A stretch of DNA of 64,000 bases from DATARH01 sp963712835 (lineage in GTDB: Bacteria > Pseudomonadota > Alphaproteobacteria > ATCC43930 > CGMCC-115725), in assembly GCA_963712835.1 (NCBI GenBank), contig CAVQJJ010000002.1:186001-250000 (forward strand). Reading direction: 5' to 3'. A program made the translations under genes and the position numbers. The notes under the pieces were generated by a model. It saw only the letters and a program-made list of their open reading frames with translations, was not told the origin of the DNA and did not search any database. This document shows positions 1 to 9,190 of the stretch, in pieces; positions within the stretch are counted from its first letter, which is position 1, and the number at the start of each line of letters is the position of its first letter.

Positions 1-36
1 GCTCGGTAGTTCTCCTTCTACGAACGGAGGACGGAC

Positions 37-393
37 ATGGCCAAGACGCAAGCCGCGCGCAAACCGAGAAAGACAGCGCGCAAATCGACGACGACGCGCA
101 GCTCCACGCGTTCGCCGCGCAAATGGTCGGCGAAGGTGACCGAGACCAGCGATGCCATGGATTTGGAGGAGGATGTCTTCAAGTCCAACAATCCCGAGCG
201 CATCGCCGCATCGGTCAAGCGGTCTGCCGAGCGCAGTCACCGCCGCAAGTCGAGCCCGCTCCGCTCGGCGATGTCGATGCTGACGTTTTACAAGAACCGC
301 GCCGGGCGGAACCTGTCGCCGCGGCGCAAGGGCATCATCGATGCCGCCAAGAACCGGCTGCGCCGCCTGTTCCATCGCCCGGCCGCGAGCTAG
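37..393 (+). CDS. DUF3175 domain protein
   Basis: 118-residue, very basic protein. The N-terminal 28 residues are a Lys/Arg/Thr/Ser-rich tail. They are followed by a block starting KWSAKVTETSDAMDLEE and a central SAERSHRRKSSP segment, the hallmarks of the DUF3175 family found across soil proteobacteria. A GGAGG ribosome-binding site lies 7 bases before the ATG. No signal peptide or membrane segment is visible. The function is unknown; the strong positive charge would allow nucleic-acid binding, but that is inference. It precedes a frameshifted efflux adaptor on the same strand by about 130 bases. Confidence 0.85.
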   Translation: MAKTQAARKPRKTARKSTTTRSSTRSPRKWSAKVTETSDAMDLEEDVFKSNNPERIAASVKRSAERSHRRKSSPLRSAMSMLTFYKNRAGRNLSPRRKGIIDAAKNRLRRLFHRPAAS

Positions 394-520
394 CGCGGAC
401 GCCCGAAGCGATATCGGGCTTTGACCGGAGGCATTCATCCCCGACGATCTGCGTGGCGTTCCGAGCAAGACCAAGCCCCGGCGCAGCGACGACCGTGCGC
501 GGCGGCGGCCGCACGACTAT

Positions 521-1586
521 TTGCTGCTGCCGGACGAAGACGAACACGAAGTCCGGCGCGCCGACGAGCGTGATGCCGATGAGCGCGAAGACGCTAAGGC
601 GCCGCCCAATCCGATCGCCGATCGGCGGCGCAAGCGGCGCAACTGGATCATCGCCGGCATTGTCGGCCTCATCGTCCTGATCGCCGCGATCGGTTTCGGC
701 TATTACTGGTGGACGACGCTGCGCTGGTTCTACTCGACCGACGACGCTTATACGCAAGCCGATGCCGTGGTCATTGCGCCGAAAGTCGCCGGCTACGTCG
801 TCAAGCTGCCCATTACCGACAACCAAGTCGTGAAAGCGGGCGAGACGCTCGTTCAGATCGACCCGCGCGACTACCAGGCGGCGCTCGACCAGGCGAGCGC
901 GAAATCTCGAAAAGGACCAGGCGACGCTCGCCAACGCCCAGCGCAACTTCGCGCGCGACGCGGCGCTCATCAAAGACCAACTCGCGGTTACCCAGCAGCA
1001 ATACGACAACGACAAGGCCACCGTCGCGACGGACCAGGGGGTTGTCGCCGGCGACCAGGCGCAGGTCGAGCAGGCGCGCCTCAACCTCGGCTACGCGACG
1101 ATCAAGTCGCCGATCGACGGCGCGGTCGGCGACCGCTCGGTCGAGCTCGGTGCCTACGTACAGCCGGGAGAGGGGCTGATGTCGATCGTGCCGATGGGCC
1201 GGGCGATCTATGTCGTCGCCAACTTCAAGGAGACGCAGATCGAGGATATGTATCGCGGCGAGAAGGTCGATCTGAGCATCGACACTTTCCCCGGCGTGAA
1301 GTTCGCCGGTGAGGTCGACAGTATCGCGCCTGGCAGCGGCGCCCAGTTCGCGCTGCTGCCACCGGAGAATGCGACGGGCAATTTCACCAAGATCGTGCAG
1401 CGCGTGCCGGTCAAGATCCTGATCACCAACGCGCCGCAAGATCGCCTACAACAGCTCCGCCCTGGCCTCTCGGTCGAGGCCGATGTCGATAGCCGCACCG
1501 CGCCGCCGCCGGGCCAACGCCAGACCCTGGTCGCGTCATCATCGGCCCCAGCGAGGACACCTGCGGCGGCTCCCTCGAGGCGATAA
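521..1586 (+). pseudogene. EmrA/HlyD-family membrane fusion protein, single-base frameshift
   Basis: Periplasmic adaptor of a tripartite drug-efflux pump. Reading from a TTG at 521 there is an acidic/basic cytoplasmic tail, one membrane segment (about residues 42-64) and a first biotinyl-lipoyl half (STDDAYTQADAVVIAPKVAG). The frame then breaks near base 903. The alternative frame continues without a stop as LEKDQATLANAQRNFARD, a coiled-coil hairpin, then SPIDGAVGDRSVELGAYVQPG (second lipoyl half) and the beta-barrel to 1586. One extra A (AAA for AA) explains the break, so this may be a sequencing error. The upstream frame is open back to a TGA at 422, so the true start is uncertain. Its TAA overlaps the ATG of the transporter that follows. 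Confidence 0.85.
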
Positions 1587-3145
1587 TGGCGCGCGGCCGC
1601 GACGCTGAACCCAGCTTTCGCGATTGGGTCGCCGTGTTCGGCGCGATCCTCGGCGCCTTCATGGCGGTGCTCGATATCCAGATTGTCAACGGATCGCTTG
1701 AATATATCCAGGGAGGGCTTTCCGCCTCGCTCGATGAGGGTACATGGATTTCGACCGCCTACCTCGTCGGCGAGATCATTACCATCCCGCTGACCGGATG
1801 GCTGTCCGAGGTGTTTTCGACGCGCCGCTACCTGATCGGCAACTGCATCCTGTTCCTGTGCTTTTCGATGCTATGCGGGTTGTCGACCAATTTGGGCATG
1901 ATGATCGTTTGCCGCGCCGGGCAGGGCTTCACGGGCGGCGTGTTCATTCCGATGGCGATGACGATCGTGCTGCGCTGCCTGCCGCGGTCGAAGCAGTCGA
2001 TCGGCCTCGCGCTGTTCGGCGTCACCGCGACCTTCGCGCCGGCGATCGGGCCGACAGTCGGCGGTTTCCTCACCGACACCTATTCCTGGCATTGGATTTT
2101 CTACATCAACCTCATTCCCGGCGTGGTCCTCATCTGGGCCATCGCCTATGGGCTCAAAGGCGGCCGCGCGAACTTCGAGCTGCTGCGCGGCGGCGACTGG
2201 GTCGGCATCGTCTGCATGGCGATCGGCCTCGGCTCGCTGATCACGATGCTCGAAGAGGGCGAGCGCAAGGACTGGTTCGGCGATCCGCTTATCCGCGACA
2301 CCGCGATCGCCGCGGCGATCTTCATTCCCGCTTTTATCGCGATCGAGCTGATGAGCAAGCGGCCCTTCATCAATTTGCGGCTGTTGAAGCAGCGGAGCTT
2401 CGCCAGCTCCTCGACGATGGGTCTGCTGCTGGGGCTGGGGCTTTACGGCACGGTCTATGTGCTGCCGGTCTATCTCGCGCAAATCCAGGGCTACGACGCG
2501 ATGCAGATCGGCGAAGTGATCATGTGGTACGGCCTGCCGCAGCTTTTGATCTTTCCGATCGTGCCGCTGGCGATGCGCCATGTCGATTCTCGCATCATTG
2601 TCGGCTTTGGCCTCGGGCTATTCGCGGTCAGCTGCTTTATGGACGCGTATATGAGCCATGATTGGGCGCTCCCGCAGCTGATCCTGCCGCAGCTGGTGCG
2701 CGCCGCCGGGCAACCTTTTGTCATCGTGCCGCTGTCGGGGCTTGCTACCGGCGGGCAGCCGCCCGAGGAACAAGCGGACGCCTCGGCGATCTTCAACATC
2801 ATGCGCAATCTCGGCGGCTCGATCGGCATCGCGATGCTGGCCACCTTCATCACCATCCGCGAGCACTTCCACTTCTCGGTGATTGGCGACGCGCTGACCC
2901 AGAACAGCCTGCGCACCTCGACGCTGCTGAACGACTATACCCAAGCCCTTGCCGCCAAGGCCCCGGCCGGCGCGGCCGTGACGCACATGCAGGCGCTGGC
3001 GGAAATGGCGAGCACGGTGCGCCGCGAAGCCTTCGTGATGGCCTATTCCGATTGCTTCTTCATCATCGGCGTCGCGCTGGCCTTGTGCATTTTCGCGCTG
3101 GTGCTGGTGAAGAAACCGCCCGAGGACGCCGCCCCCGCGGCGTGA
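1586..3145 (+). CDS. DHA2-family MFS efflux transporter (EmrB/QacA type)
   Basis: 519-residue inner-membrane proton antiporter with about 14 hydrophobic helices. Early helix has AVLDIQIVNGSL (DHA2 motif D1-like), followed by GWLSEVFSTRR (motif A variant, about residues 71-81) and a motif-C-like GPTVGGFLTDTYSWHWIFYIN at about 155-175. The ATG at 1586 overlaps the stop of the adaptor gene, so the two form an EmrAB-type operon exporting toxic hydrophobic compounds through an outer-membrane channel not encoded here. The substrate cannot be predicted. Its end lies 3 bases from the convergent fumC stop. Confidence 0.93.
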   Translation: MARGRDAEPSFRDWVAVFGAILGAFMAVLDIQIVNGSLEYIQGGLSASLDEGTWISTAYLVGEIITIPLTGWLSEVFSTRRYLIGNCILFLCFSMLCGLSTNLGMMIVCRAGQGFTGGVFIPMAMTIVLRCLPRSKQSIGLALFGVTATFAPAIGPTVGGFLTDTYSWHWIFYINLIPGVVLIWAIAYGLKGGRANFELLRGGDWVGIVCMAIGLGSLITMLEEGERKDWFGDPLIRDTAIAAAIFIPAFIAIELMSKRPFINLRLLKQRSFASSSTMGLLLGLGLYGTVYVLPVYLAQIQGYDAMQIGEVIMWYGLPQLLIFPIVPLAMRHVDSRIIVGFGLGLFAVSCFMDAYMSHDWALPQLILPQLVRAAGQPFVIVPLSGLATGGQPPEEQADASAIFNIMRNLGGSIGIAMLATFITIREHFHFSVIGDALTQNSLRTSTLLNDYTQALAAKAPAGAAVTHMQALAEMASTVRREAFVMAYSDCFFIIGVALALCIFALVLVKKPPEDAAPAA

Positions 3146-3148
3146 GCC

Positions 3149-4531
3149 TCAGACCATCTTTTTCGGATCGACCAGCCGGTCGAACTCGACTTCGCCGATG
3201 TAGCCCAGCTGCAGAGCCGCTTCCTTCAGCGTCAAGTCGTGGGCCATGGCGTGGTGGGCGATCTCGGACGCCTTGTCGTAGCCGATCGCCGGCGCCAGCG
3301 CCGTCACCAGCATCAGCGAACGCTCAACATAATCGTTGATGTTCTTGAGATTGGGCGCGGCGCCCTCGACCAGGAACCGGCGGAAATTGGTGCAGCCATC
3401 GGTCAGCAGCGTGATCGAGTTCGTGAGGTTGAAGATCATCAGCGGCTTGTAGACGTTCATCTCCAGCGATCCGCCGGCGCCGCCGACCCCCACCGCGACG
3501 TCGTTTGCCATGACCTGCGCAGCGATCATAGTCAGCGCCTCGCATTGGGTCGGGTTGACCTTGCCGGGCATGATCGACGAGCCCGGCTCGTTCTCGGGCA
3601 GCTGCAACTCGGCGATCCCGGCGCGCGGCCCGCTCGACACCAGGCGGATGTCGTTGGCGATTTTTGAGAGCGACACCGCGAGCGTGCGCAGCACGCCCGA
3701 CAGCTGCACCAGCGCGTCATGCGATCCCTGCACGGCGAACTTATTGGGCGCGGTGACGAAGGGCAGCCCAGTCAGGCCCGCGATCTCCGCCGCGACCGCC
3801 TCGGCGAAGCCGGGCGGGGCGTTGATCCCGGTGCCCACCGCGGTGCCGCCGAGCGCCAGCCGGTAGACATGCGGCAGCGAACCCTCGATCCGCTCCAGCC
3901 CGTCCGTCAGCATCCCGGCATAGCCCGACCACTCCTGGCCGAGGGTCAGCGGCGTCGCGTCCTGGAAATGCGTGCGGCCGATCTTGACGACCTCCCGCCA
4001 TTCCTCGGCCTTCGCGGCGATCGCGTCGCGGAGCGCGGCGACCGCGGCAAGCAGGCGTTCCTTCACGCCGACAGCGGCGGCAATGTACATCGCCGCGGGA
4101 AACGTGTCGTTCGACGATTGCGATAGGTTCGCGTGGTCGTTGGGATGCACCGGCGTCTTGCTGCCGAGAGCGGTGCCTGCGAGCTGGCAGCTTCGGTTCG
4201 AGATCACCTCGTTGACGTTCATGTTGAACTGCGTACCGCTGCCGGTCATCCACACATGCAGCGGGAAATTATCCGCATGCTCGCCCGCGAGGATTTCGTC
4301 GCACACCGTGACGATGAGCTTGCAGCATCGCTCGTCGAGGCCGCCGAGCTTATGGTTGATGGTCGCCGCGGCCTTTTTGAGGATCGCATAGGCGCTTACC
4401 ATCTCGCGCGGCATGAGGTCGGCGCCGATGCTGAAATAATGCAGCGAGCGTTGGGTCTGCGCGCCCCACAGCCGGTCGGCGGGCACCTCGATCTTGCCCA
4501 TGCTGTCGCGTTCTATCCTGGTGCCGGCCAT
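3149..4531 (-). CDS. fumC: fumarate hydratase, class II
   Basis: Iron-independent fumarase interconverting fumarate and L-malate in the TCA cycle; cytosolic homotetramer. The chosen ATG at 4531 gives 460 residues, the usual length; the frame stays open further upstream but that part is arginine/alanine filler. Seen: TGSGTQFNMNVNEV (about 96-109), GRTHFQDATPLTLGQE with the catalytic His at about 188, and the superfamily signature GSSIMPGKVNP at about 317-327, whose serine lies on the mobile catalytic loop. Start residues ERDSMGKIEVPADRLWGAQTQRS are typical of FumC rather than aspartase. Divergently transcribed from the molybdenum hydroxylase gene at 4666. Confidence 0.96.
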   Translation of the reverse strand: MAGTRIERDSMGKIEVPADRLWGAQTQRSLHYFSIGADLMPREMVSAYAILKKAAATINHKLGGLDERCCKLIVTVCDEILAGEHADNFPLHVWMTGSGTQFNMNVNEVISNRSCQLAGTALGSKTPVHPNDHANLSQSSNDTFPAAMYIAAAVGVKERLLAAVAALRDAIAAKAEEWREVVKIGRTHFQDATPLTLGQEWSGYAGMLTDGLERIEGSLPHVYRLALGGTAVGTGINAPPGFAEAVAAEIAGLTGLPFVTAPNKFAVQGSHDALVQLSGVLRTLAVSLSKIANDIRLVSSGPRAGIAELQLPENEPGSSIMPGKVNPTQCEALTMIAAQVMANDVAVGVGGAGGSLEMNVYKPLMIFNLTNSITLLTDGCTNFRRFLVEGAAPNLKNINDYVERSLMLVTALAPAIGYDKASEIAHHAMAHDLTLKEAALQLGYIGEVEFDRLVDPKKMV

Positions 4532-4665
4532 CCGACGCACTCCCGGGTTCGCGGGCTGTCTCAAAGATGTAAACGCCGCCCGCGCCGCACAAGCCGCCGT
4601 GCTTGTCAGCCGCTCCACGCGGTGCGACGCTTCGACGGTCGAGCACGGCGGAACAGGGGCGGCCG
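4532..4665. promoter_or_regulatory. divergent intergenic region, fumC / molybdenum hydroxylase
   Basis: 134 bases between two divergent start codons, so promoters for both directions must lie here or overlap the gene ends. I cannot point to a convincing -35/-10 pair or an operator palindrome; a purine-rich AACAGGGG lies about 10 bases before the ATG at 4666. Confidence 0.4.
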
Positions 4666-7035
4666 ATGAAACCGGAAACTCCCAGCCACGGCTTTGGCAT
4701 CGGCGCGTCGCTGCTGCGCAAGGAGGATGCGCGGCATCTGCGCGGGCGCGGCGAATTCGTCTCCGACATCCGCATGCCCGGCATTCGTGAGGTCGTTTTT
4801 CTGCGCAGCCCGCACGCCAATGCGCGCATCCGCAAGATTACCGTGCCGCCCGAGGCGAAGGGCCGCGTCTTCACCGCCGCCGATCTCCCGCGCCTCAGGC
4901 CGATCCGTGTGGTCAACCAGTCGCCCGGCGCGCGCGCGCCGAGCTGGCATCCGCTCGCCACCGACAAGGCGCGCTATGTCGGCGAGGCGATTGCCGCTTG
5001 CGTCGCGCCGACCCGCGCCGAGGCGGAAGATCTCGCGGCGATGGTCGCGGTCGATTACGAGCCGCTCGACGCCGTGGTGGACGCGACGCGGCAAATGCGC
5101 GGTGGCGCTCTGGTGCACGAGGCCTGGGGCGATAACATCTTCCTGGAGCGCTCGATCGAGGCTGGCGACATCGAGGCCGCGAAACGCGACGCCGCCATCG
5201 TCGTGACCCGCGATTTCCGCATGAACCGGCAGTCCGGCTCGCCGATGGAAGGCCGCGCCGTGCTCGCGCATCGCGACTGGCGGCTCGACGAGGTCGTGGT
5301 GCATGCCTCCAGCCAGACGCCGCATACAATGCGCGTGGCGCTCGCCGAAATCCTCGGGCTGGACGAGCGGCAGATCCGTGTCGTCGCACCCGATGTCGGC
5401 GGCGGTTTCGGCCCCAAGGCGCGGCTCTACCCCGAGGAGTTGATCCTCGCCGCGCTGACCCTCGAGCTCGACCATCCGGTGCGCTGGATCGAGGACCGCA
5501 CCGAGCATCTGCTGACCGCGGCGCATACCCGCGACCAGCACCACAAGGTCACCGCTTATGCCGATAAGACCGGTCATATCCTCGGCATCGACGCCCAGAT
5601 CATTGTCGACGCCGGCGCCTACGGGCTGTGGCCGCAGGGGCCCTACCAGGAGGCCAACATGGCGGCGCGTGTGCTGCCCGGCCCCTACACGATCGCCAAC
5701 TACCGCGCGCGCCATGTCACCGTCGCGACCAATAAGGCGCCGGTCGGCCCCTACCGCGGGGTCGGTCGCCCGGCGGCGTGCTTCTCGATCGAACGCATGA
5801 TCGACGAGGTGGCGCGGGCGGTCGGCCGCGATCCCGTCGACGTGCGCATCGAGAACATGATTCCGGCCGCTTCGATGCCGTTCACCTCGATCACCGGCAT
5901 GCGCTACGACACCGGCGACTATCCGGCCTGCGTGCGGCTTTGCGCCGATCTTGTCGACGTGCCGAAAATCCGTGCGCGGCAGAAGCGTGGTGAGCTCGAC
6001 GGGCGACTGATCGGTATTGGCTTCGGCAGCTTCACCGAGCAGACCGGCCACGGCTCGGCCGAGTTCGCCTCGCGCGGCGCTTCGGTGATTCCCGGTTTCG
6101 AGAGCTGCACCGCGCGCATCCTGACCGATGGCAGCCTGGTGCTGATGGTCGGCATCCAGTCGCACGGCCAGGGGCTCGAAACCGCGCTGTCGCAGGTGGC
6201 TTCACATGAGTTGGGCATCGACCCGGCGCGCATCTCGGTGCGCCACGGCGATACCGAGAGCACGGCGTTCGGCTTCGGCACGTTCGCTTCGCGCAGCATG
6301 GTCATGGCGGGCGGCGCGGTGGCGCGCGCGAGCCGGATGCTGCGCGACAAGCTGTGCCGCATCGGTGCGCATCTCTTGCAATGCGAGGTCGACGAGGTGC
6401 GGTGCGCCGGCGGCTCGGTGGTCGGGCCGCAGGGGCGCTCGGTGACGATCGCCGAAATCGGCAAGGTCGCACATTTGCGCATGGACCAGCTGCCGCCGGG
6501 CGAAGAGCCGCTGCTCGACGCGACCGCGACCTATGAGCCGGCGGTGTCGACCGGCGTCTATTCCTACGCGACGCACGGCGCCGTGGTCGCCGTCGACCCA
6601 GAGACCGGGGTGATCGAGCTCCTCGATTTCGTCGTCGCCGAGGATTGCGGGACGATGATCAACCCGATGCTGGTCGAGGGTCAGATCCGGGGCGGCGTCG
6701 CGCAGGGCATCGGCACCGCGATGTTCGAGGAAATCCCCTATGACGAGAGCGGCCAGCCGCTCGCCGCGACCTTTCTCGACTACCATCTGCCCGCGGCGTT
6801 CGAGCTGCCCGACATCCGCATCGGCCATCTGCACACGCCGGCCGTGGCGACCGAATACGGCGTCAAAGGCATGGGCGAGGGCGGCGCGGTCGCACCGCCG
6901 GCGGCGATCGCCAATGCGGTGCGCGACGCGCTCGCCGCGATCGGGGCCCCAAATGGAGTTGAGGTCAACGAGACACCGCTGACACCGCAGCGCGTGCTGG
7001 CGGCAATCCGCAGGGCGCAGGCGAAAGCGGCATAG
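4666..7035 (+). CDS. xanthine dehydrogenase/CO dehydrogenase-family molybdopterin-binding subunit
   Basis: 789-residue large (Mo) subunit of a molybdenum hydroxylase. The ATG at 4666 was chosen because FGIGASLLRKEDARHLRGRGEF is the typical N-terminus. Seen: DVGGGFGPKARLYPEE (about residue 243, Mo-pterin loop), GPYRGVGRP at about 361 where CoxL enzymes carry AYXCSFR (form I) or AYRGAGR (form II), and KGMGEGGAVAPPAA at about 732 holding the catalytic Glu. The loop lacks the CO-dehydrogenase cysteine, so this is a form II-like aromatic/heterocycle/aldehyde hydroxylase, not a true CO dehydrogenase. The usual FAD and 2Fe-2S subunit genes are not adjacent. It heads a cluster with the amidohydrolase 12 bases downstream. 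Confidence 0.92.
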   Translation: MKPETPSHGFGIGASLLRKEDARHLRGRGEFVSDIRMPGIREVVFLRSPHANARIRKITVPPEAKGRVFTAADLPRLRPIRVVNQSPGARAPSWHPLATDKARYVGEAIAACVAPTRAEAEDLAAMVAVDYEPLDAVVDATRQMRGGALVHEAWGDNIFLERSIEAGDIEAAKRDAAIVVTRDFRMNRQSGSPMEGRAVLAHRDWRLDEVVVHASSQTPHTMRVALAEILGLDERQIRVVAPDVGGGFGPKARLYPEELILAALTLELDHPVRWIEDRTEHLLTAAHTRDQHHKVTAYADKTGHILGIDAQIIVDAGAYGLWPQGPYQEANMAARVLPGPYTIANYRARHVTVATNKAPVGPYRGVGRPAACFSIERMIDEVARAVGRDPVDVRIENMIPAASMPFTSITGMRYDTGDYPACVRLCADLVDVPKIRARQKRGELDGRLIGIGFGSFTEQTGHGSAEFASRGASVIPGFESCTARILTDGSLVLMVGIQSHGQGLETALSQVASHELGIDPARISVRHGDTESTAFGFGTFASRSMVMAGGAVARASRMLRDKLCRIGAHLLQCEVDEVRCAGGSVVGPQGRSVTIAEIGKVAHLRMDQLPPGEEPLLDATATYEPAVSTGVYSYATHGAVVAVDPETGVIELLDFVVAEDCGTMINPMLVEGQIRGGVAQGIGTAMFEEIPYDESGQPLAATFLDYHLPAAFELPDIRIGHLHTPAVATEYGVKGMGEGGAVAPPAAIANAVRDALAAIGAPNGVEVNETPLTPQRVLAAIRRAQAKAA

Positions 7036-7047
7036 GGAGGGGTTTGC

Positions 7048-8169
7048 ATGGCGAAAAACGGCTTCAAGCTGATCGACGCGGAAATGCACGTCATGGAGCC
7101 GACCGATCTGTGGCAGCGCTATATCGCGACCGAATTCCGCGACCGCGCGCCGCGCCGGCTCGATGAGCGCAAATGGGACATCCGTACCATGGTCGAAGGC
7201 GAGGTCATGGCGGCGATGCCCGGCGGCGACTGGCCGGCGGTCTCGGACGCCGAGGAAAAGGCGCTCGGCGATCGCTACGCCGAGGAGATCGCGCGCGACT
7301 TCGACCCGGCCTCGCAGGTTAAGGCGATGGACAAGGAAGGGCTCGACCTCGCGATCCTGTTCCCGACCTCGGCGATGTACGTGACCGCGTTTTCGACGAT
7401 GGACGCGCGCTTCGCGGCGGCGGCCTGCCGCGCCTATAACGACTGGCTCCACGACTATATCCAGGCGGCCGACCCGAAGCGCATGTTCGGCGCCGCCGCG
7501 GTGTCGCCGCACGATGCCGAGAGCGCCGCCGTCGAGGCGCGCCGCGCCGTCACCGAGCTGGGCATGAAGGCGATCTTCATCCGCCCCAACATCCACAACG
7601 ACCGACCGTGGCACGACCATTATTACGACCCGCTATGGTCGACGTGCCAGGCGCTCAATGTCCCTGTCGGCTTCCACGAGACCACCGGCTCGCGGATGAA
7701 AGCGTGCGGCACCGACCGCTTCAAGACGATGGGCATCGCGCATATCGCGACCCATTCGATGGAGCAGATGCTGGCGTGCTTCGACCTCATCATGGGCGGC
7801 ACGTTCGAGCGTTTCCCGCGGCTGCGCTTCGCGTTCCTTGAAGCGAATTGCGGCTGGCTGCCGTTCTGGCTGCACCGCATGGACGAGCATTACGAGTGGC
7901 GCGAACCCTATGGCGAGATGACCCACCTGACGATGAAGCCGTCGGAGTATTTCCGCCGCCAGGGGTTTGGCGCGGTCGAGTGCGACGAGGATTTCGTGAG
8001 CCATGTCGTCGACGCGATCGGCGACGACAATCTCGTCACCACTACCGACTATCCGCACGGCGACGCGAAATACCCGCACGCGATGGATTTGTTCCTCGGG
8101 CTCAAGCTCAGCGACAGCAGCAAGAAAAAGATTTTGTGGGACAACCCGCGCCGGCTTTACGCGCTGTGA
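7048..8169 (+). CDS. amidohydrolase-family metal-dependent hydrolase
   Basis: 373-residue TIM-barrel enzyme of the amidohydrolase-2 (ACMSD-like) group. Metal-site elements: DAEMHVMEP at residues 11-19 (D-x-x-H instead of HxH), GFHETTG at about 208, and TTDYPHGDAKYPHA at about 331 with the late Asp/His. Such enzymes hydrolyse or decarboxylate ring-cleavage and aromatic intermediates. Start ATG has a GGGAGGGG box 7 bases upstream. Only 12 bases separate it from the hydroxylase gene, which suggests one transcript and a shared catabolic pathway; the substrate is unknown. A related but divergent paralogue lies at 57161-58309. Confidence 0.9.
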   Translation: MAKNGFKLIDAEMHVMEPTDLWQRYIATEFRDRAPRRLDERKWDIRTMVEGEVMAAMPGGDWPAVSDAEEKALGDRYAEEIARDFDPASQVKAMDKEGLDLAILFPTSAMYVTAFSTMDARFAAAACRAYNDWLHDYIQAADPKRMFGAAAVSPHDAESAAVEARRAVTELGMKAIFIRPNIHNDRPWHDHYYDPLWSTCQALNVPVGFHETTGSRMKACGTDRFKTMGIAHIATHSMEQMLACFDLIMGGTFERFPRLRFAFLEANCGWLPFWLHRMDEHYEWREPYGEMTHLTMKPSEYFRRQGFGAVECDEDFVSHVVDAIGDDNLVTTTDYPHGDAKYPHAMDLFLGLKLSDSSKKKILWDNPRRLYAL

Positions 8170-8177
8170 TTTAGCTT

Positions 8178-8256
8178 CGTCGCCCCCGCGAAGGCGGGGG
8201 CCCAGGAGCTTGTGACGGAGCAGTAGTCCTGGATTCCTGCTTTCGCGGGAACGACG
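8178..8256. repeat. imperfect palindromic intergenic repeat
   Basis: Two 30-base arms (8178-8207 and 8227-8256) are complementary at 23 positions by eye, flanked by CGTCG...CGACG. The left arm also folds on itself as CCCCCGCGAAGGCGGGGG. It resembles the short dispersed palindromes with a CCCGCGAAAGCGGG core common in alphaproteobacterial genomes, and sits between two co-directional genes, where its RNA would form a stable hairpin. Confidence 0.7.
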
Positions 8257-8272
8257 ATTGAGAGGTAGCATC

Positions 8273-9190
8273 GTGAAAATCGGCTTTATCGGGGTCGGCA
8301 ATATCGGCGCGCCGATCGCCGGGCAGCTCTTGAAGGCCGGGCACGAGCTTGCCGTGCACGATCTGCGGCTCGAGGCGGCGGCCGGCTTGGTCGCCGCGGG
8401 CGCGGCTTGGGCAAATTCGCCGGCGGGGATGGCGGCCGCATGCGAAGTCGTTTGCACCTGCCTGCCGGGCCCCAAAGAGATGGAAGTGGTATGTCTCGGC
8501 GCGGGCGGGCTGGTTGAGAGCCTCAGGCCCGGCGCGGTCTACATTGATCATACCACCAACGCGCCGGCGCTGGTGCGGCGGGTACATACGTTGCTCGCCG
8601 CGAAGGGCGTGGCGATGGTCGACGCGCCGGTCTCGGGCGGCATGGAGGGCGCGCAAACCCGCGACCTCTTGGCGATGGCGGGTGGCGCGCCCGAGGATTT
8701 CGCCCGTGTCAAGCCGCTGCTCGACGCGATCGCCAAGCGGGTCATGTACACCGGCGGCATCGGCACCGGCTCGATCGCCAAGATCATGCACAACAGCGCG
8801 ACCTTCACGCTCGACCTGGTGATGGCGGAATGCTGGACGGCCGGGGTGAAGGCCGGCATCGACTCGGCGACGATCGTCAAGGTGTTCACCGAGGCGGCCC
8901 TCGGCAACCAGATGAATTTGAAGGTGCGGCTGCCGGCGACCTATCTCAAAGGAGATTTCGCGCCGCGTTTCGCGCTGGCGCTGGCGCACAAGGATCTCGG
9001 CCTCGCGCAAGACCTGGCGCGCGAGATGGATACGCCGATGCGGCTCAATGCGCTTGCCAAGGCCGAGATGGACGAGGCAATGGCGCGCGGCTGGGCCGAT
9101 CGCGACGCCTCCATCTTCTTGAAGCTTCAGGAGGAGCGCGCTGGTGTCAAGGTGCGTGTCAATGGTCCCATCGAGGGAGAAAAATCATGA
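8273..9190 (+). CDS. NAD(P)-dependent oxidoreductase, 3-hydroxyisobutyrate dehydrogenase family
   Basis: 305-residue beta-hydroxyacid dehydrogenase. GTG at 8273 starts directly at the Rossmann fold (VKIGFIGVGNIGAPIA, dinucleotide motif GxGxxG at residues 7-12) and has GAGAGGT upstream; a TTG 15 bases earlier is less likely. Substrate loop DAPVSGGMEGAQ near residue 116 and the catalytic-lysine helix with KIMHNSATF near 170 are intact. It oxidises a 3-hydroxy acid to the semialdehyde or reduces a 2-keto/semialdehyde substrate; which one is not determinable. Its TGA overlaps the following ATG by four bases, so it is translationally coupled to the CMD gene. Confidence 0.92.
   Translation: MKIGFIGVGNIGAPIAGQLLKAGHELAVHDLRLEAAAGLVAAGAAWANSPAGMAAACEVVCTCLPGPKEMEVVCLGAGGLVESLRPGAVYIDHTTNAPALVRRVHTLLAAKGVAMVDAPVSGGMEGAQTRDLLAMAGGAPEDFARVKPLLDAIAKRVMYTGGIGTGSIAKIMHNSATFTLDLVMAECWTAGVKAGIDSATIVKVFTEAALGNQMNLKVRLPATYLKGDFAPRFALALAHKDLGLAQDLAREMDTPMRLNALAKAEMDEAMARGWADRDASIFLKLQEERAGVKVRVNGPIEGEKS

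Noticed and set aside
4666..7035. CO dehydrogenase (CoxL) assignment
   Set aside because: The active-site loop is GPYRGVGRP rather than AYXCSFR, and CoxM/CoxS genes are absent.
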